A stretch of 64,000 nt of DNA from the NCBI GenBank assembly GCA_017547655.1, contig JAFYPF010000027.1:1-64000 (forward strand), given 5' to 3'. Within the stretch, counting starts at the first letter, position 1, and each line of letters starts with the position of its first letter. Below are positions 36,201-45,325 of the stretch, one piece after another. Source of the stretch: Clostridia bacterium (GTDB lineage Bacteria > Bacillota > Clostridia > Oscillospirales > CAG-272). The notes under the pieces were generated by a model. It searched no databases and was not told the DNA's origin. It saw nothing but the letters and a program-made list of their open reading frames with translations. The translations under genes were made by a program, and so were the position numbers.

Positions 36201-36814
36201 GCATACCGATAAAATCTATAATTAACTCGTTTGATGTTTCCGATGGAGAAGACATAATAGAGGGAACGGGAGAGTTTAGGGATAGACAAAGGGTGAACGT
36301 GTGTGGTATAATTACAAAGGTAGTTGAAAAGTCAACCCGAAAAGGCGATAAGATGTACTTTGTAACAATAGAAGACAGGACGAAGCCGATAGAGGTTATA
36401 GTTTTTTCTTCGGTATTGGAAGAGTACGGATATATGCTGACTCTCGATAATATTATTACGTGCTGCGCCGATATATCTGCAAGGGGGGAGAATGAGGTTA
36501 AGCTTATTCTTCAAAAGGCGGAAGTGCTGAAGCCTAATTCACAGTTTAAACCTGCAGATGAAGCTCACGTCAATAAAATTGAGTTAAAAAATAAAGAGAA
36601 GACATTGTTTTTGCGTGTGGAAAGCATGGAGAGTGAACAGTTTAAAAGGGCACTTAATCTTATTGAGATTTTTGAGGGCAGAACGAAAGTTGTGTTTTAC
36701 GAGACTTCTCAAAAGAATTATATTACTGCAAAAGGGCGTTCGGTTGACCTTTCGGGTAATATAATACGCTTCTTTATTGAACTTCTCGGCAAGGAAAATG
36801 TTATAGTTAAGTAA
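33260..36814 (+). CDS. dnaE: DNA polymerase III alpha subunit
   Basis: An 1184-residue replicative-type C-family polymerase. FVHLHLHTEYSLLDGA opens the PHP domain; TGPGRGSGAGSLVAYLIGIT and MPDFDIDF form the polymerase active site (catalytic Asp pair), followed by HAAGVVIT and the NKSHAASYAVVTYRTAYLK fingers region; a C-terminal OB fold follows (about residues 1010-1090). No 3'-5' exonuclease domain is fused, so it is the DnaE rather than the PolC type. Confidence 0.96.
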   Translation: MSGFVHLHLHTEYSLLDGACRISDIPKIAKEMGHNAVAITDHGAMYGVVDFYKACKANGIKPIIGCEVYVASRTRFDKEYGTDSGYNHLILLVKNEVGYKNLIYMVSKAFEEGFYSKPRIDNDLLEAHSEGIVCLSACLAGAIPRMILKNDYSGALDYAVRLDKLFGRGNFYLEVQNHGIEAENEVSRALLKIHEETGIPLVATNDVHYLRRQDAETQAVLMCLQMNTTISEGRPLGFETDEFYYKSTEEMDSLFAEYEEAVCNTQKIADMCDFDFTFGNTFLPRYTTENGMTPQEYLRFLSVQGFEKKINNGQIVFSDEHTEVEYRERMEYELSVITKMGYAEYYLIVWDFVNYAKSHEIPTGPGRGSGAGSLVAYLIGITEVDSIKHSLLFERFLNPERVSMPDFDIDFSDEKRDLVYDYVSRKYGKERVSHIITFGTLAARACVRDVGRAMGMSYNNVARVAEAVPQRISVKSEDGTTENINKVTLEMALKTEKLKEMYEKEPETRRLIDTARALEGMPRHASTHAAGVVITERAVCDYVPMAVTKGSLVTQFDMNTVADLGLLKFDFLGLRFLTVIENTVKAIKEREPDFEIDNISLEDKETFRNISDGETIGLFQLESAGMRSKLVQLKPESLADIMAAIALYRPGPMNSIGKYIENKKKRQNIDYKIKLIEPILRETFGCVVYQEQVMQIFRTVADYSFGQADIIRKAMSKKKSGVIEKERSAFLSKAVEKGIELKGASELFEELVGFCKYAFNKSHAASYAVVTYRTAYLKTHYPKEYMASLLTSVIGDEEKVVNYAEECKRLGITLLPPHINESCGYFRVVDGDLRFALLALKNVGRTFVDDVVSERANGKFTSFENFINRMRESDLNKRQIEALIKVGCFDYTGIYRSQLLAVFESMIDGVAESNRRNAAGQLDFFSVDSEEGDNSGDLYEYPKINDFDSKEKLLYEKECAGFYFSGNLLDDYTNHEKAIGCIPIKSIINSFDVSDGEDIIEGTGEFRDRQRVNVCGIITKVVEKSTRKGDKMYFVTIEDRTKPIEVIVFSSVLEEYGYMLTLDNIITCCADISARGENEVKLILQKAEVLKPNSQFKPADEAHVNKIELKNKEKTLFLRVESMESEQFKRALNLIEIFEGRTKVVFYETSQKNYITAKGRSVDLSGNIIRFFIELLGKENVIVK

Positions 36815-36860
36815 AAATTTATAAAATTATTTTAGAAATTAACAACAAATTTAAAAATAT

Positions 36861-36877
36861 GTGCTATAATATAGCAC
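36861..36877 (+). promoter_or_regulatory. -10 element embedded in a perfect palindrome, upstream of the PBP gene
   Basis: GTGCTATA-A-TATAGCAC is a perfect inverted repeat and contains TATAAT (36865-36870). No good -35 is found at 17 bases. A regulator bound here would block the promoter; an extended -10 or activator-dependent promoter is also possible. Confidence 0.5.
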
Positions 36878-36924
36878 AGTTGGTTAATTGTAATAAACTT
36901 ACCGTATATTAACGGAGGATTGTG

Positions 36925-39744
36925 ATGAATCAAAACAGAGGTACAAGGAGGACTGGAAAGCCCCCTGTCAGAAAGAATGATGTTTTTGTAAGGAAAAGAA
37001 AAATAAAAGAAGAAAAGCCTAAAATTAACGCGCCGAAAGAAAGAAGTATTTTTAAAAAAATTCTTTCTGGATTTGCAATTTTCATTCTTACTGTTTTTCT
37101 TATAGGTTTCATAACAGGCTTGATTGTTGTCGGTGCTTTTGCGATTTATATTAAGACGTATATCGATCCTGTAATTGACGATTTTGATACTATATCGACC
37201 GAGCAGAAGTTGTCGTCAAAGATTTATTATATGGATTATACGGACAGAGAGAACAGAGTCGGAACACCGGTTGAACTTGAAGGCGAGACGTTGTACGGTT
37301 CTGAAAACAGAATCTGGGTAAGCTTTACCGAGATGCCTACTTATCTGTACGAAGCTTTTATATCAATTGAGGACCAACGTTATTGGACACACGGCGGCGT
37401 TGACTGGAAGAGAACTTTAGGTGCAACGTTTTATTTCTTTACAGGCGGTGACCATTACGGCGGATCTACCATAACACAGCAGCTTATTAAGAACTTAACA
37501 AACGAAAAGGACGTTACTATTCAGCGTAAGCTTCAAGAGATAATGCGTGCGCTTTATCTTAATAAGACCAAGGATAAGACCGAAGTTCTTGAGTTGTATT
37601 TGAATACGATATACTTATCTCAAGGATGCTATGGTGTACAAGCTGCGGCTAACGTATATTTCGGAAAAGACGTTAGTGAATTGTCTCTTGCGGAATGTGC
37701 TGCATTAGCATCCATTACGCAGGCGCCTACAAAATGGGACCCTATCCAAAACCCCGATAATAATAAAGAGAGAAGAGCAACCGTTCTTTATAAGATGTAT
37801 GAGCTTGGTAAGATTACTTATACAGAGTATCAAGATGCATTAAATGAAGAGCTTGTATTGGCAAAGAATACTGCAAACGTTGAGGGTGAGCCTTCGGTAA
37901 GCGATGAAGATTACAACACATGGTATACCGATGCTGTAATCAGATCTATCGTAGAGAGACTTCAAGAAGAGAAGGGTTATCCCGAAAACCTTGCATATAA
38001 TATGATTTATTCCGGCGGATTGAAAATATATACTGTTCTTGATCCCGATATTCAAGCGGCGCTTGATTTGGTATATGAAAACGAGACAGAGGTGTTTCAG
38101 GATAGTCGACTTCCCGGCGTATTCAAGCCTGAATCATCGATGGTTATAATTCACCCAACAACAGGTGACGTACTTGGTATTGCGGGCGGACGAGGAAAGA
38201 AGCAAGGAAATCTTATTCTCAACTATGCTACTCAAACAACAAGATCTCCCGGTTCATCTATTAAACCTCTTACCGTTTATGCTCCTGCGCTTGAAGCGGG
38301 CGTTATAACAATGGGCTCTGTATACGATGACGTTCCCGTTAACTTTGATACCGGTAAATATGTTGATAATGGCGGAAGTGTTACCTATTTTTATGCGGAG
38401 ACGGGGCAAACCGTTACGAGAAATACGGGTTGGCCGGGCAATCTTCCTGTAAGATATGACGGCAAGACTAACATTGATTATGCCGTATGTGTATCAAAGA
38501 ATACGATTGCAGTTCGTGTATTGCAGGATTTGACGTGCGAAGCGGCATTTGATTTTGCAAAAAATAAGCTTCATATGGACAGTATGATTGAAAGATTACA
38601 GCTTTCAAACGGCGAATGGATATCCGATAAGGGGTTGGTTGCTCTTGCGATGGGTGAAATGAACTATGGCGTTACAAACCTTGAAATAACGGCAGCGTAT
38701 AGTATTTTCACAAATGACGGAACGTATAATCAGCCGAGGCTTTATACCGAAGTGCTTGACAATGATGACAACCTCATACTTGACGACGGTTGCGAAAGTT
38801 CTGTTGTAATAAGCAAGACAAATGCTTCTATTATGACAAGAATGTTGAAAGGCGTTGTTGACAAGGGTACTGCAAGTGGTTCAATTAAGCTTAAAAGCAG
38901 GGTTAACGTAGCCGGAAAAACAGGTACGACGAACGCAGACCACGATAGATGGTTTATTGGATATACACCTTATCTTATAGGTGGTGTGTGGTATGGATAT
39001 GCAGAGCCAGACAGCCTTTCAAAAGTTGTTGGTAACCCTGCCGCAGAGGTTTGGGATAGAGTTATGACAATAGCTCACGAAAAGTATTTCAACAATGCTG
39101 CTGAATCGGGACAGGGTGTAAAGACGTTCAAGTATTCGAATGAAGTTGCAAGAACTGTATGTAAGGATTCGGGCTTGATTTGTACTGCTAACTGCAGTAA
39201 GGACCTTAGAGGATCCAGAGGCTTTACGGCGTATTTTGCGCCCGGAACAGAGCCGAAGACTTACTGCGATAAGCACGTTTTGGTTAAATATGATGAAAAA
39301 ACAAAATCGGTAGCATGTTCCGGATGTCCGTCCAAGGACGTAATTGAAATAGCGCTCGTTGATGCGAGTGACAGAAACTTCCCGAGACAGGTTACGGTTG
39401 TCGATGCGCAGTATACATGCAGGACACTTAAGGGCGACGTTGTAATGTCGACCAATTTGAATGAGCCATATTATGCAACTGCGATGAATGGCAAGTTTGC
39501 GGGAACAAGCGGTAATCAGGCGCACGCTAACCACGCTTGCGTTGAGCATTTAAAGAACCCGTATGTTGAAGAAACGACGATACAGCAGGTTGTTACGACG
39601 GCTCCGACCGATAAACCGAAGGATACAGAATCGGGAAGCACATCGAGTGGTACAAAGCCTGTTTCAACAACGGCACCGGGCGGTCCTCCCGACGATACTG
39701 ATCAAACAACAGCAAAGACAGATAACAGAGCGACGCCTGATTGA
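36925..39744 (+). CDS. Class A penicillin-binding protein (glycosyltransferase/transpeptidase)
   Basis: A 939-residue bifunctional peptidoglycan synthase. A basic cytoplasmic N-terminus and one membrane helix (about 45-75) lead to the GT51 domain, with SIEDQRYWTHGGVDW carrying the catalytic Glu and GGSTITQQLIKNL. The transpeptidase has SSIKPLTVY (SxxK), CVSKNTIAV (SxN) and KTGTT. The last 200 residues form an unusual Cys-rich segment (CKDSGLICTANC, CDKH, CSGCPSKD) and then a Ser/Thr/Pro tail. GGAGG lies six bases before the ATG at 36925. It is closed by a terminator that overlaps the next gene's ribosome binding site. Confidence 0.93.
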   Translation: MNQNRGTRRTGKPPVRKNDVFVRKRKIKEEKPKINAPKERSIFKKILSGFAIFILTVFLIGFITGLIVVGAFAIYIKTYIDPVIDDFDTISTEQKLSSKIYYMDYTDRENRVGTPVELEGETLYGSENRIWVSFTEMPTYLYEAFISIEDQRYWTHGGVDWKRTLGATFYFFTGGDHYGGSTITQQLIKNLTNEKDVTIQRKLQEIMRALYLNKTKDKTEVLELYLNTIYLSQGCYGVQAAANVYFGKDVSELSLAECAALASITQAPTKWDPIQNPDNNKERRATVLYKMYELGKITYTEYQDALNEELVLAKNTANVEGEPSVSDEDYNTWYTDAVIRSIVERLQEEKGYPENLAYNMIYSGGLKIYTVLDPDIQAALDLVYENETEVFQDSRLPGVFKPESSMVIIHPTTGDVLGIAGGRGKKQGNLILNYATQTTRSPGSSIKPLTVYAPALEAGVITMGSVYDDVPVNFDTGKYVDNGGSVTYFYAETGQTVTRNTGWPGNLPVRYDGKTNIDYAVCVSKNTIAVRVLQDLTCEAAFDFAKNKLHMDSMIERLQLSNGEWISDKGLVALAMGEMNYGVTNLEITAAYSIFTNDGTYNQPRLYTEVLDNDDNLILDDGCESSVVISKTNASIMTRMLKGVVDKGTASGSIKLKSRVNVAGKTGTTNADHDRWFIGYTPYLIGGVWYGYAEPDSLSKVVGNPAAEVWDRVMTIAHEKYFNNAAESGQGVKTFKYSNEVARTVCKDSGLICTANCSKDLRGSRGFTAYFAPGTEPKTYCDKHVLVKYDEKTKSVACSGCPSKDVIEIALVDASDRNFPRQVTVVDAQYTCRTLKGDVVMSTNLNEPYYATAMNGKFAGTSGNQAHANHACVEHLKNPYVEETTIQQVVTTAPTDKPKDTESGSTSSGTKPVSTTAPGGPPDDTDQTTAKTDNRATPD

Positions 39745-39758
39745 TTCATAAAAATAAA

Positions 39759-39793
39759 AATCACCTCATACATTTCAATGAGGTGATTTTTTT
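39759..39793 (+). terminator. Terminator of the PBP gene that contains the ribosome binding site of tspO
   Basis: An 11-bp perfect stem (39759-39769 with 39778-39788) is followed by a T-run (39787-39793). The 3' arm includes GAGGTG (39780-39785), the only ribosome binding site for the TTG start of tspO at 39792. Confidence 0.82.
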
Positions 39794-40292
39794 GAATACA
39801 TTAACAGAAAAAAACACGGAGAAATGGAACCTGATTTATACCGTTATATTTGCGTTGAGTTTTTTGATTTTTGGATTTTTTTCTGCAATACTTACCGGAA
39901 GTTCAAATGCGTATATAGGACTAAATAAACCAACTTTTTCTCCTCCGCCCGAACTTTTTGCCGTTGTTTGGTCATTACTTTACGTAATAATAGGCTGGGT
40001 AAACGGGAGTGTATATTTTTTAAACAATCCGATTTATGAGGACAACAGAAGAAAAGGATTTGTCTTTGCGGTTATAGGGTTTATTTTGAATTTATTATGG
40101 TATCCGTTGTTTTTTGGACGGGGAGAGTTTGTTGCATCATTTATTGATATTATAGCTATATTTCTTTTAGACGTTATTTGTATCATTGAATACAGGAGAA
40201 TAAAACCGATATATGGTAATTTGTTGATTCCGTATGCGATATGGCTTGCTTTTGCGGCGTATTTAAATTTAGGTGTAATAATATTGAACTAA
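39792..40292 (+). CDS. tspO: TspO/MBR family protein
   Basis: A 166-residue membrane protein with five predicted helices. GLNKPTFSPPPELFAVVWSLLYVIIGW is the Trp- and Pro-containing TspO signature; later LNLLWYPLFFGRGEF and AIWLAFAAYLN match the family. TspO proteins bind porphyrins and other small hydrophobic molecules. Translation probably starts at TTG 39792 with GAGGTG six bases upstream; the ATG at 39741 lies before the hairpin and lacks a ribosome binding site. Confidence 0.87.
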   Translation: MNTLTEKNTEKWNLIYTVIFALSFLIFGFFSAILTGSSNAYIGLNKPTFSPPPELFAVVWSLLYVIIGWVNGSVYFLNNPIYEDNRRKGFVFAVIGFILNLLWYPLFFGRGEFVASFIDIIAIFLLDVICIIEYRRIKPIYGNLLIPYAIWLAFAAYLNLGVIILN

Positions 40293-40330
40293 AAAAATCG
40301 GGTTAGGCTTTTTTGGCTTAACCCGATTTT
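40291..40330. terminator. Bidirectional terminator
   Basis: A-run, ATCGGGTTAGGC/GCTTAACCCGAT stem, T-run, between convergent tspO and the SPFH gene. Confidence 0.87.
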
Positions 40331-40347
40331 AACTATGTATTGTTTAC

Positions 40348-41217
40348 TTATTTGTTCTGATTTTCGATATCAATTACGGGCAAAACAGCGTCGCTGCCCA
40401 CAATTTGAGGGAGTTCGCCGTTCCACTGCATTGTTTCGTTGTATTTTACAAGCAATTCGGTAAGAGAAGCTGCGATCTTTTGGTTTGCCTCGGCTTCTGC
40501 CTTTGCCTGTACCTCGACAGCGTAAGCATCTGCATCGGCTTGGATTTTTGCAACAGCGGCTTCTGCTTCGGCGGCAATTACCTTACGTTGAGCTTCTGCT
40601 TCCTGTTCCATATTTTTTTGTTCTTGTTCGATAGTAGCTTGGAGCTTTGACTGTTCTGCAACCTGCTTTGCTTCAACTGCGTTTGTGAATACGTCTGTAA
40701 AGTCAATATCCTCGATTGCAACACTTAATATGTTAATGCCGTAGACGTCCATTTCGGGAGAAAGCATTTCCTTTGTCTGCTCGGAAAGAGAGTCGCGGGA
40801 TTTGATAAGGTTTTCTGCCGTATATTTAGCAATAATAGATTTTACGTTTTCGATAATTCTCGGCTCAACTACTGTGTTGTAATAGGTTACGCCTATATTT
40901 TTGTAGAGGTTTTGTGACGTTTCCTTATTTATACTGTAGTTTACGGAGCATTTAACGTTTACTTGCTGAATATCGCTTGAGAAAGCCTGAAAATTAAGTT
41001 GAGCTTTCTGGTTTCTGTTGTCCATAATGATTATCTGCTGCCATGGGAGTTTGAAGTGCAAACCCTCGTTTAGTACATAATCTTCAACGTGTCCGAATGT
41101 AACGACAATACCCGTATGACCTGCGGGCACCGAGCTTGTTGCGCTAACGCCCAAGATGAGTAAAGCGATTACAATTACAGCTGTAATAACCAATGCTGTG
41201 AATTTTGTTTTTTTCAT
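40348..41217 (-). CDS. Prohibitin/SPFH family protein
   Basis: A 289-residue membrane-anchored protein. One N-terminal helix (about residues 6-26) is followed by the SPFH/band 7 domain (SVPAGHTGIVVTFGHVEDYVLNEG start) and a long Ala/Glu/Lys-rich coiled coil (about 170-260). Such proteins form ring-shaped membrane scaffolds. GGAGG precedes the ATG at 41217; the 10 extra codons of the longer frame were dropped. Confidence 0.9.
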   Translation of the reverse strand: MKKTKFTALVITAVIVIALLILGVSATSSVPAGHTGIVVTFGHVEDYVLNEGLHFKLPWQQIIIMDNRNQKAQLNFQAFSSDIQQVNVKCSVNYSINKETSQNLYKNIGVTYYNTVVEPRIIENVKSIIAKYTAENLIKSRDSLSEQTKEMLSPEMDVYGINILSVAIEDIDFTDVFTNAVEAKQVAEQSKLQATIEQEQKNMEQEAEAQRKVIAAEAEAAVAKIQADADAYAVEVQAKAEAEANQKIAASLTELLVKYNETMQWNGELPQIVGSDAVLPVIDIENQNK

Positions 41218-41279
41218 AATAGATTCCTCCTGTAAATCGGTTGACATTAGCCGAAAAAATTGTTAAAATATATATGTAA

Positions 41280-41771
41280 TTATTTTTTTAGAACATTTTC
41301 GAATTCGGATTCTGCTGAATTTCTCGTGTTGTCGTCTAAAATTAAGAACGTTACGTAAAGACCGCAGCGTTTGGCTGTTGCATTTTCGATTTTCGGAAAT
41401 TCTTCGGCAAGGTATTCGCTCATCCAATTTTTTTCGAGTGTAGATAAATAGCTTTCGGCATCAGACAAAAGCTTTTTTGCGTTTTCGGTTGACGAAGCCT
41501 TAAAGACACCGAACATATCAGAAGAACCCTCTGTATGAATATAAACTGCGCATTCGTCGCATAAAGATGTGTCAATCGGAATGTTTAATGCTACCCACCC
41601 CTCATCTGCTTTGGTGAGCGCGGGAATGTTGACGGTTTCTAAAAGTTTTTGGGTTATAACAGAAACGTCGACATCGTTTAAATAATCGTTGTCTGCGAGT
41701 GTATTTTCGTTTTTTGCACAGGACACCAAACAGATAACGCAGATCAGAAGAATACTGAATAATTTTTTCAT
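41280..41771 (-). CDS. DUF4358 lipoprotein
   Basis: A 163-residue protein with a lipoprotein signal peptide (hydrophobic stretch then LVSC, cleavage before Cys18). The remainder resembles DUF4358, a family of small Clostridia lipoproteins (PALTKADEGWVALNIPID..., AVYIHTEGSSDMFGVFKA...). Function unknown. It lies upstream of the SPFH gene on the same strand with a gap of about 60 bases and may share its transcript. Confidence 0.75.
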   Translation of the reverse strand: MKKLFSILLICVICLVSCAKNENTLADNDYLNDVDVSVITQKLLETVNIPALTKADEGWVALNIPIDTSLCDECAVYIHTEGSSDMFGVFKASSTENAKKLLSDAESYLSTLEKNWMSEYLAEEFPKIENATAKRCGLYVTFLILDDNTRNSAESEFENVLKK

Positions 41772-41870
41772 AGAATTTATACCCCATCTTTCTACAGATT
41801 CAGTATATCACACATTTTTGAATAATTCAATAAGAAACAATTTAAAATTTAAAAAGGAGAAGTACAAATT

Positions 41871-42776
41871 TTGAAAAACGTAAGAGAGAATAAAAGGGAA
41901 GTTAAATTATATAACGTTATGTTTCCGATATGGTTGTTGTTTATTTTCCCGATAACGTGGCTATTTGTTATTCCTGCAAATTTTATAATAGACAGCTTGG
42001 TTTTGCTTCTTGGAATGTATGTTCTTCGTATCAAGGAGAAGGTTGAATTATATAAAAAGACGATACTGTGGATTTTTATATTTGGATTTGTTGCAGATAT
42101 ACTTGGAGGAATACTTCTCTTAATAACGCAGTTTGTTGAATTAGACGGTTTCTTTTATGAGTATCTGACAGCACCTATAGCTCAAAATCCGTTTGATAAC
42201 GTATATTCATTGGCATACACGTGTTTCGCTGTTGTTGTGTCGGCTGTTTTAATATATGTATTTAACCGTTTTGTTTCATTCAGAAAGGTTTACAGCAAGA
42301 AAATAAAGAGAATACTTTCACTTCTGCTTGCGATTATTACAGCTCCGTATTTGTTTTTGGTTCCTACATCAAGCCTTTATGGCGGACAGACGGAGAATTT
42401 TACAAATCATATTGCTTGGGATGATTATGTTAAGGCGGAAATATATATTTACGATGAGCCCGAGGTAAATATAACCGAGACGGATAATAACGAGCATTTT
42501 AATTACGGGTTGGTTTCTGTTTTGCGCTACAGTGTAAATACTGCGAAGAAAGATAAGGTTGAGCTTCCCAAGGCGTGGAAATATAAGGTTGTATTCCAAA
42601 TGCAGGATATAGAGGGGAAGAGGCTTGAACCGATATTTATATACGAAATTGAGGACAGCATATATTTTGAATGGAAAAACAAGACATATCGTATAACAGA
42701 CGAAAACAAAGAAAAAATATACGGTGAGATTGAGGAGCATTTGAACCCGCAACCGTCAGATGAGATTGGTATTTAG
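41871..42776 (+). CDS. Polytopic membrane protein of unknown function
   Basis: A 301-residue protein with about five hydrophobic segments in the first 170 residues and a soluble C-terminal beta-rich domain (about 185-300) rich in Tyr, Glu and Ile. Starts at TTG 41871 after AAGGAGAAG. No family recognised. It stands alone, followed by a terminator. Confidence 0.72.
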   Translation: MKNVRENKREVKLYNVMFPIWLLFIFPITWLFVIPANFIIDSLVLLLGMYVLRIKEKVELYKKTILWIFIFGFVADILGGILLLITQFVELDGFFYEYLTAPIAQNPFDNVYSLAYTCFAVVVSAVLIYVFNRFVSFRKVYSKKIKRILSLLLAIITAPYLFLVPTSSLYGGQTENFTNHIAWDDYVKAEIYIYDEPEVNITETDNNEHFNYGLVSVLRYSVNTAKKDKVELPKAWKYKVVFQMQDIEGKRLEPIFIYEIEDSIYFEWKNKTYRITDENKEKIYGEIEEHLNPQPSDEIGI

Positions 42777-42784
42777 AATATAAA

Positions 42785-42825
42785 CGAGGTGCACTTTTGT
42801 AAGAGGGTGCACCTTGTTTTTTTGT
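42785..42825 (+). terminator. Terminator after the membrane protein gene
   Basis: AGGTGCAC and GTGCACCT arms with a T-run. Confidence 0.85.
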
Positions 42826-42914
42826 AATTATTTTTAGAAAATTCTTTATTAAATTAACAATGAATATAGGTGTGAATAAAATAATAAAAAAATGAGTTTT
42901 TTTTTAAGTTATGG

Positions 42915-42943
42915 TTGACAAAATTGTAAATATCGTGTATAAT
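42915..42943 (+). promoter_or_regulatory. Sigma-A promoter of the pfl operon
   Basis: TTGACA (42915-42920), 17 bases, TATAAT (42938-42943), about ten bases before the riboswitch. Confidence 0.88.
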
Positions 42944-42952
42944 TAACATACA

Positions 42953-43070
42953 GCTTTTACATAACTGACGGAAAGACGCAGATTGACTGCGGTGGAGTGT
43001 AAAAGTTAATAGTGCCGACCGTCTGGGCAAGTCAGTTTTTGTAAGATGAAAAACTGGGTTGTCTTTTTTT
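42953..43070 (+). promoter_or_regulatory. ZTP/ZMP (pfl motif) riboswitch with overlapping terminator
   Basis: The aptamer has P1 CTTTTACA (42954-42961) paired with TGTAAAAG (42998-43005), the conserved ACTGACGGAA core, a GACGCAG...CTGCGGTGGAG hairpin, and the downstream GTGCCGACCGTCTGGGC element that forms the pseudoknot. This is the pattern of the ZTP riboswitch, first named the pfl motif because it precedes pfl genes. The 5' arm of the following terminator (43026-43063, seven T) begins inside the GGGC element, so aptamer folding and termination are mutually exclusive. ZTP, a sign of low 10-formyl-tetrahydrofolate, would switch on formate production. Confidence 0.88.
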
Positions 43071-43093
43071 TAGGTTATTTAGGAGGTAAAAAT

Positions 43094-45325
43094 ATGGAAC
43101 ACATCAATTGGACAGGTTTTAAAGGAACGACTTGGAAGGAAAATATAGACGTTCGTGATTTTATACAGTCAAACTATAAGGAATATACAGGGGACTATTC
43201 GTTCTTGGCGAAAGCTACAGATAGAACAAAAGCATTGATGAAAAAGCTTCAGGCTCTTTTTGCAATCGAGAGGCAGTTTGGCGGAGTTCTTGACATTGAT
43301 ACGTCGACAGTTTCGACACTGACAGCGTTTGCTCCGGGGTATCTTGACAAAGAAAATGAGCTTATCGTTGGACTTCAGACCAATAGACCGTTGAAGAGAG
43401 GAGTAAATCCTTTTGGTGGAATGAGAATGGTTAAGCAGGCGTGTGAGGCTTACGGATATAAGCTTAGTTCCAAGGTTCAGGAAGAATTTAGGTTCAGAAC
43501 TACACATAACGAAGGCGTATACAGAACGTATACTGATGAGATGAGAGATGCGCGTAAGTGCCATGTTATCACAGGTCTTCCCGATGCTTACGGAAGAGGA
43601 AGAATTATAGGTGACTACAGACGTGTTGCGTTGTACGGTGTAGATAAGCTTATTGAGGAGAAGAAGAAAGATAAAAAAACACTTGCTTATGACGTATTGA
43701 ATTCAGATAATATTAAGCTGACCGAGGAGTTGTATCAGCAGATTGCCTTTCTTGGCTCTTTAAAAGAAATGGCAGAAATGTACGGCTTTGATATCAGTCA
43801 GCCCGCAAGCAACGCAAAGGAAGCTATACAGTGGACTTATTTTGCATATCTAGGCGCAATTAAAGAACAAAACGGCGCTGCTATGTCGCTTGGCAGAGTG
43901 AGTACATTTTTTGATATTTATATTGAAAGAGATATTGAAAACGGTATTCTTGACGAAACGGGTGCGCAGGAGCTTATAGATGATTTTGTGATGAAGCTTC
44001 GTATGGCGCGTCATCTTCGTACCCCCGAATATAACGAGCTTTTCGGCGGCGATCCTATGTGGATAACCGAAGCCGTTGGCGGTATGGGTGAAGATGGCAG
44101 AACGTTGGTTACAAAGAGCAGCTACCGTGTTTTAAATACGCTTTATACTTTGGGTTCGTCTCCCGAGCCTAATCTTACCGTATTGTGGTCAAACAGATTA
44201 CCTCATAATTTCAAGAAATTCTGCGCAAAGGTTTCTGCAGATACAGACTCTATTCAGTATGAAAATGATGAGGTTATGCGTCCTATTTATGGTGATGATT
44301 ACGCAATAGCTTGTTGTGTATCCGCTATGAGAGTGGGTAAACAGATGCAGTTCTTTGGCGCTCGTTGTAATCTTGCAAAGCTTTTGCTTATTGCGATTAA
44401 CGGCGGATATGATGCTGACAGCGGAATGCACATCGGTCCTCAATATGAGCCAATGACTGTTGACAAACTTGATTATGATGCTGTTATGGAACGATATGAC
44501 GTTTATATCAAGTGGTTAAGTGAGCTCTACGTTAAGACTATGAACGTTATTCACTATATGCATGATAAGTATGCGTATGAAAAGATACAAATGGCATTGC
44601 ACGATACGTCGGTTGAACGTTTTATGGCGTTCGGTATTGCGGGACTTTCCGTTGTAGCGGACTCGTTGAGCGCTATAAAATATGCAAACGTTAAGCCTAT
44701 TACAAATGAAGACGGTTTTGTTGTCGGATTTGATACAAAAGGTGATTTTCCGAAGTATGGTAATGATGATGACAGGGTTGACACTATTGCAAAGGAAATG
44801 ACTCATAAGGTTATTACAGAGCTTCGCAAGACACCTGCATACAGAGATGCAATTCATACTCTTTCCGTTCTTACGATTACGTCTAACGTTATGTACGGAA
44901 AGAATACCGGTGCAACCCCTGACGGCAGAGAAGCGGGTATGCCTTTTGCGCCCGGAGCTAACCCGATGCACAACAGAGAAGAAAATGGCGCATTGGCGAG
45001 TCTCAACTCGGTCGCAAAGCTTTCTTACGATGATTGCCGAGACGGTATTTCCAATACGTTCTCAATAACACCTCAAGCGCTTGGCAGAACCGAAGACGAG
45101 CGAATTGACAACCTCGTTTCTATTCTCGACGGATATTTTGCAAAGAAGGCGCATCACATCAATATTAACGTTTTGAACAGAGAGACGTTGATGAAGGCGT
45201 ATGAAGATCCCGAAAGCTATCCCAATCTTACTATCAGAGTTTCGGGATATGCAGTAAACTTCAATAAACTCTCTCGTGAACAGCAGAGGGAAGTTATCAG
45301 CCGTACTTTCCACGAGGCGTTATGA
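43094..45325 (+). CDS. pflB: Formate C-acetyltransferase (pyruvate formate-lyase)
   Basis: A 743-residue glycyl-radical enzyme that splits pyruvate with CoA into acetyl-CoA and formate. The active site has the Cys pair in AIACCVSAM, and the radical Gly is in the C-terminal [18 protein letters not shown] and [10 protein letters not shown] are other family blocks. Length is normal. The start is ATG 43094, eight bases after TTAGGAGG; the longer frame from 43046 runs through the riboswitch terminator. Oxygen-sensitive, as expected for a strict anaerobe. Confidence 0.96.
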   Translation: MEHINWTGFKGTTWKENIDVRDFIQSNYKEYTGDYSFLAKATDRTKALMKKLQALFAIERQFGGVLDIDTSTVSTLTAFAPGYLDKENELIVGLQTNRPLKRGVNPFGGMRMVKQACEAYGYKLSSKVQEEFRFRTTHNEGVYRTYTDEMRDARKCHVITGLPDAYGRGRIIGDYRRVALYGVDKLIEEKKKDKKTLAYDVLNSDNIKLTEELYQQIAFLGSLKEMAEMYGFDISQPASNAKEAIQWTYFAYLGAIKEQNGAAMSLGRVSTFFDIYIERDIENGILDETGAQELIDDFVMKLRMARHLRTPEYNELFGGDPMWITEAVGGMGEDGRTLVTKSSYRVLNTLYTLGSSPEPNLTVLWSNRLPHNFKKFCAKVSADTDSIQYENDEVMRPIYGDDYAIACCVSAMRVGKQMQFFGARCNLAKLLLIAINGGYDADSGMHIGPQYEPMTVDKLDYDAVMERYDVYIKWLSELYVKTMNVIHYMHDKYAYEKIQMALHDTSVERFMAFGIAGLSVVADSLSAIKYANVKPITNEDGFVVGFDTKGDFPKYGNDDDRVDTIAKEMTHKVITELRKTPAYRDAIHTLSVLTITSNVMYGKNTGATPDGREAGMPFAPGANPMHNREENGALASLNSVAKLSYDDCRDGISNTFSITPQALGRTEDERIDNLVSILDGYFAKKAHHININVLNRETLMKAYEDPESYPNLTIRVSGYAVNFNKLSREQQREVISRTFHEAL

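Noticed and set aside
43046-43093. N-terminal extension of PflB
   Set aside because: It lies in the riboswitch terminator; a strong ribosome binding site supports ATG 43094.
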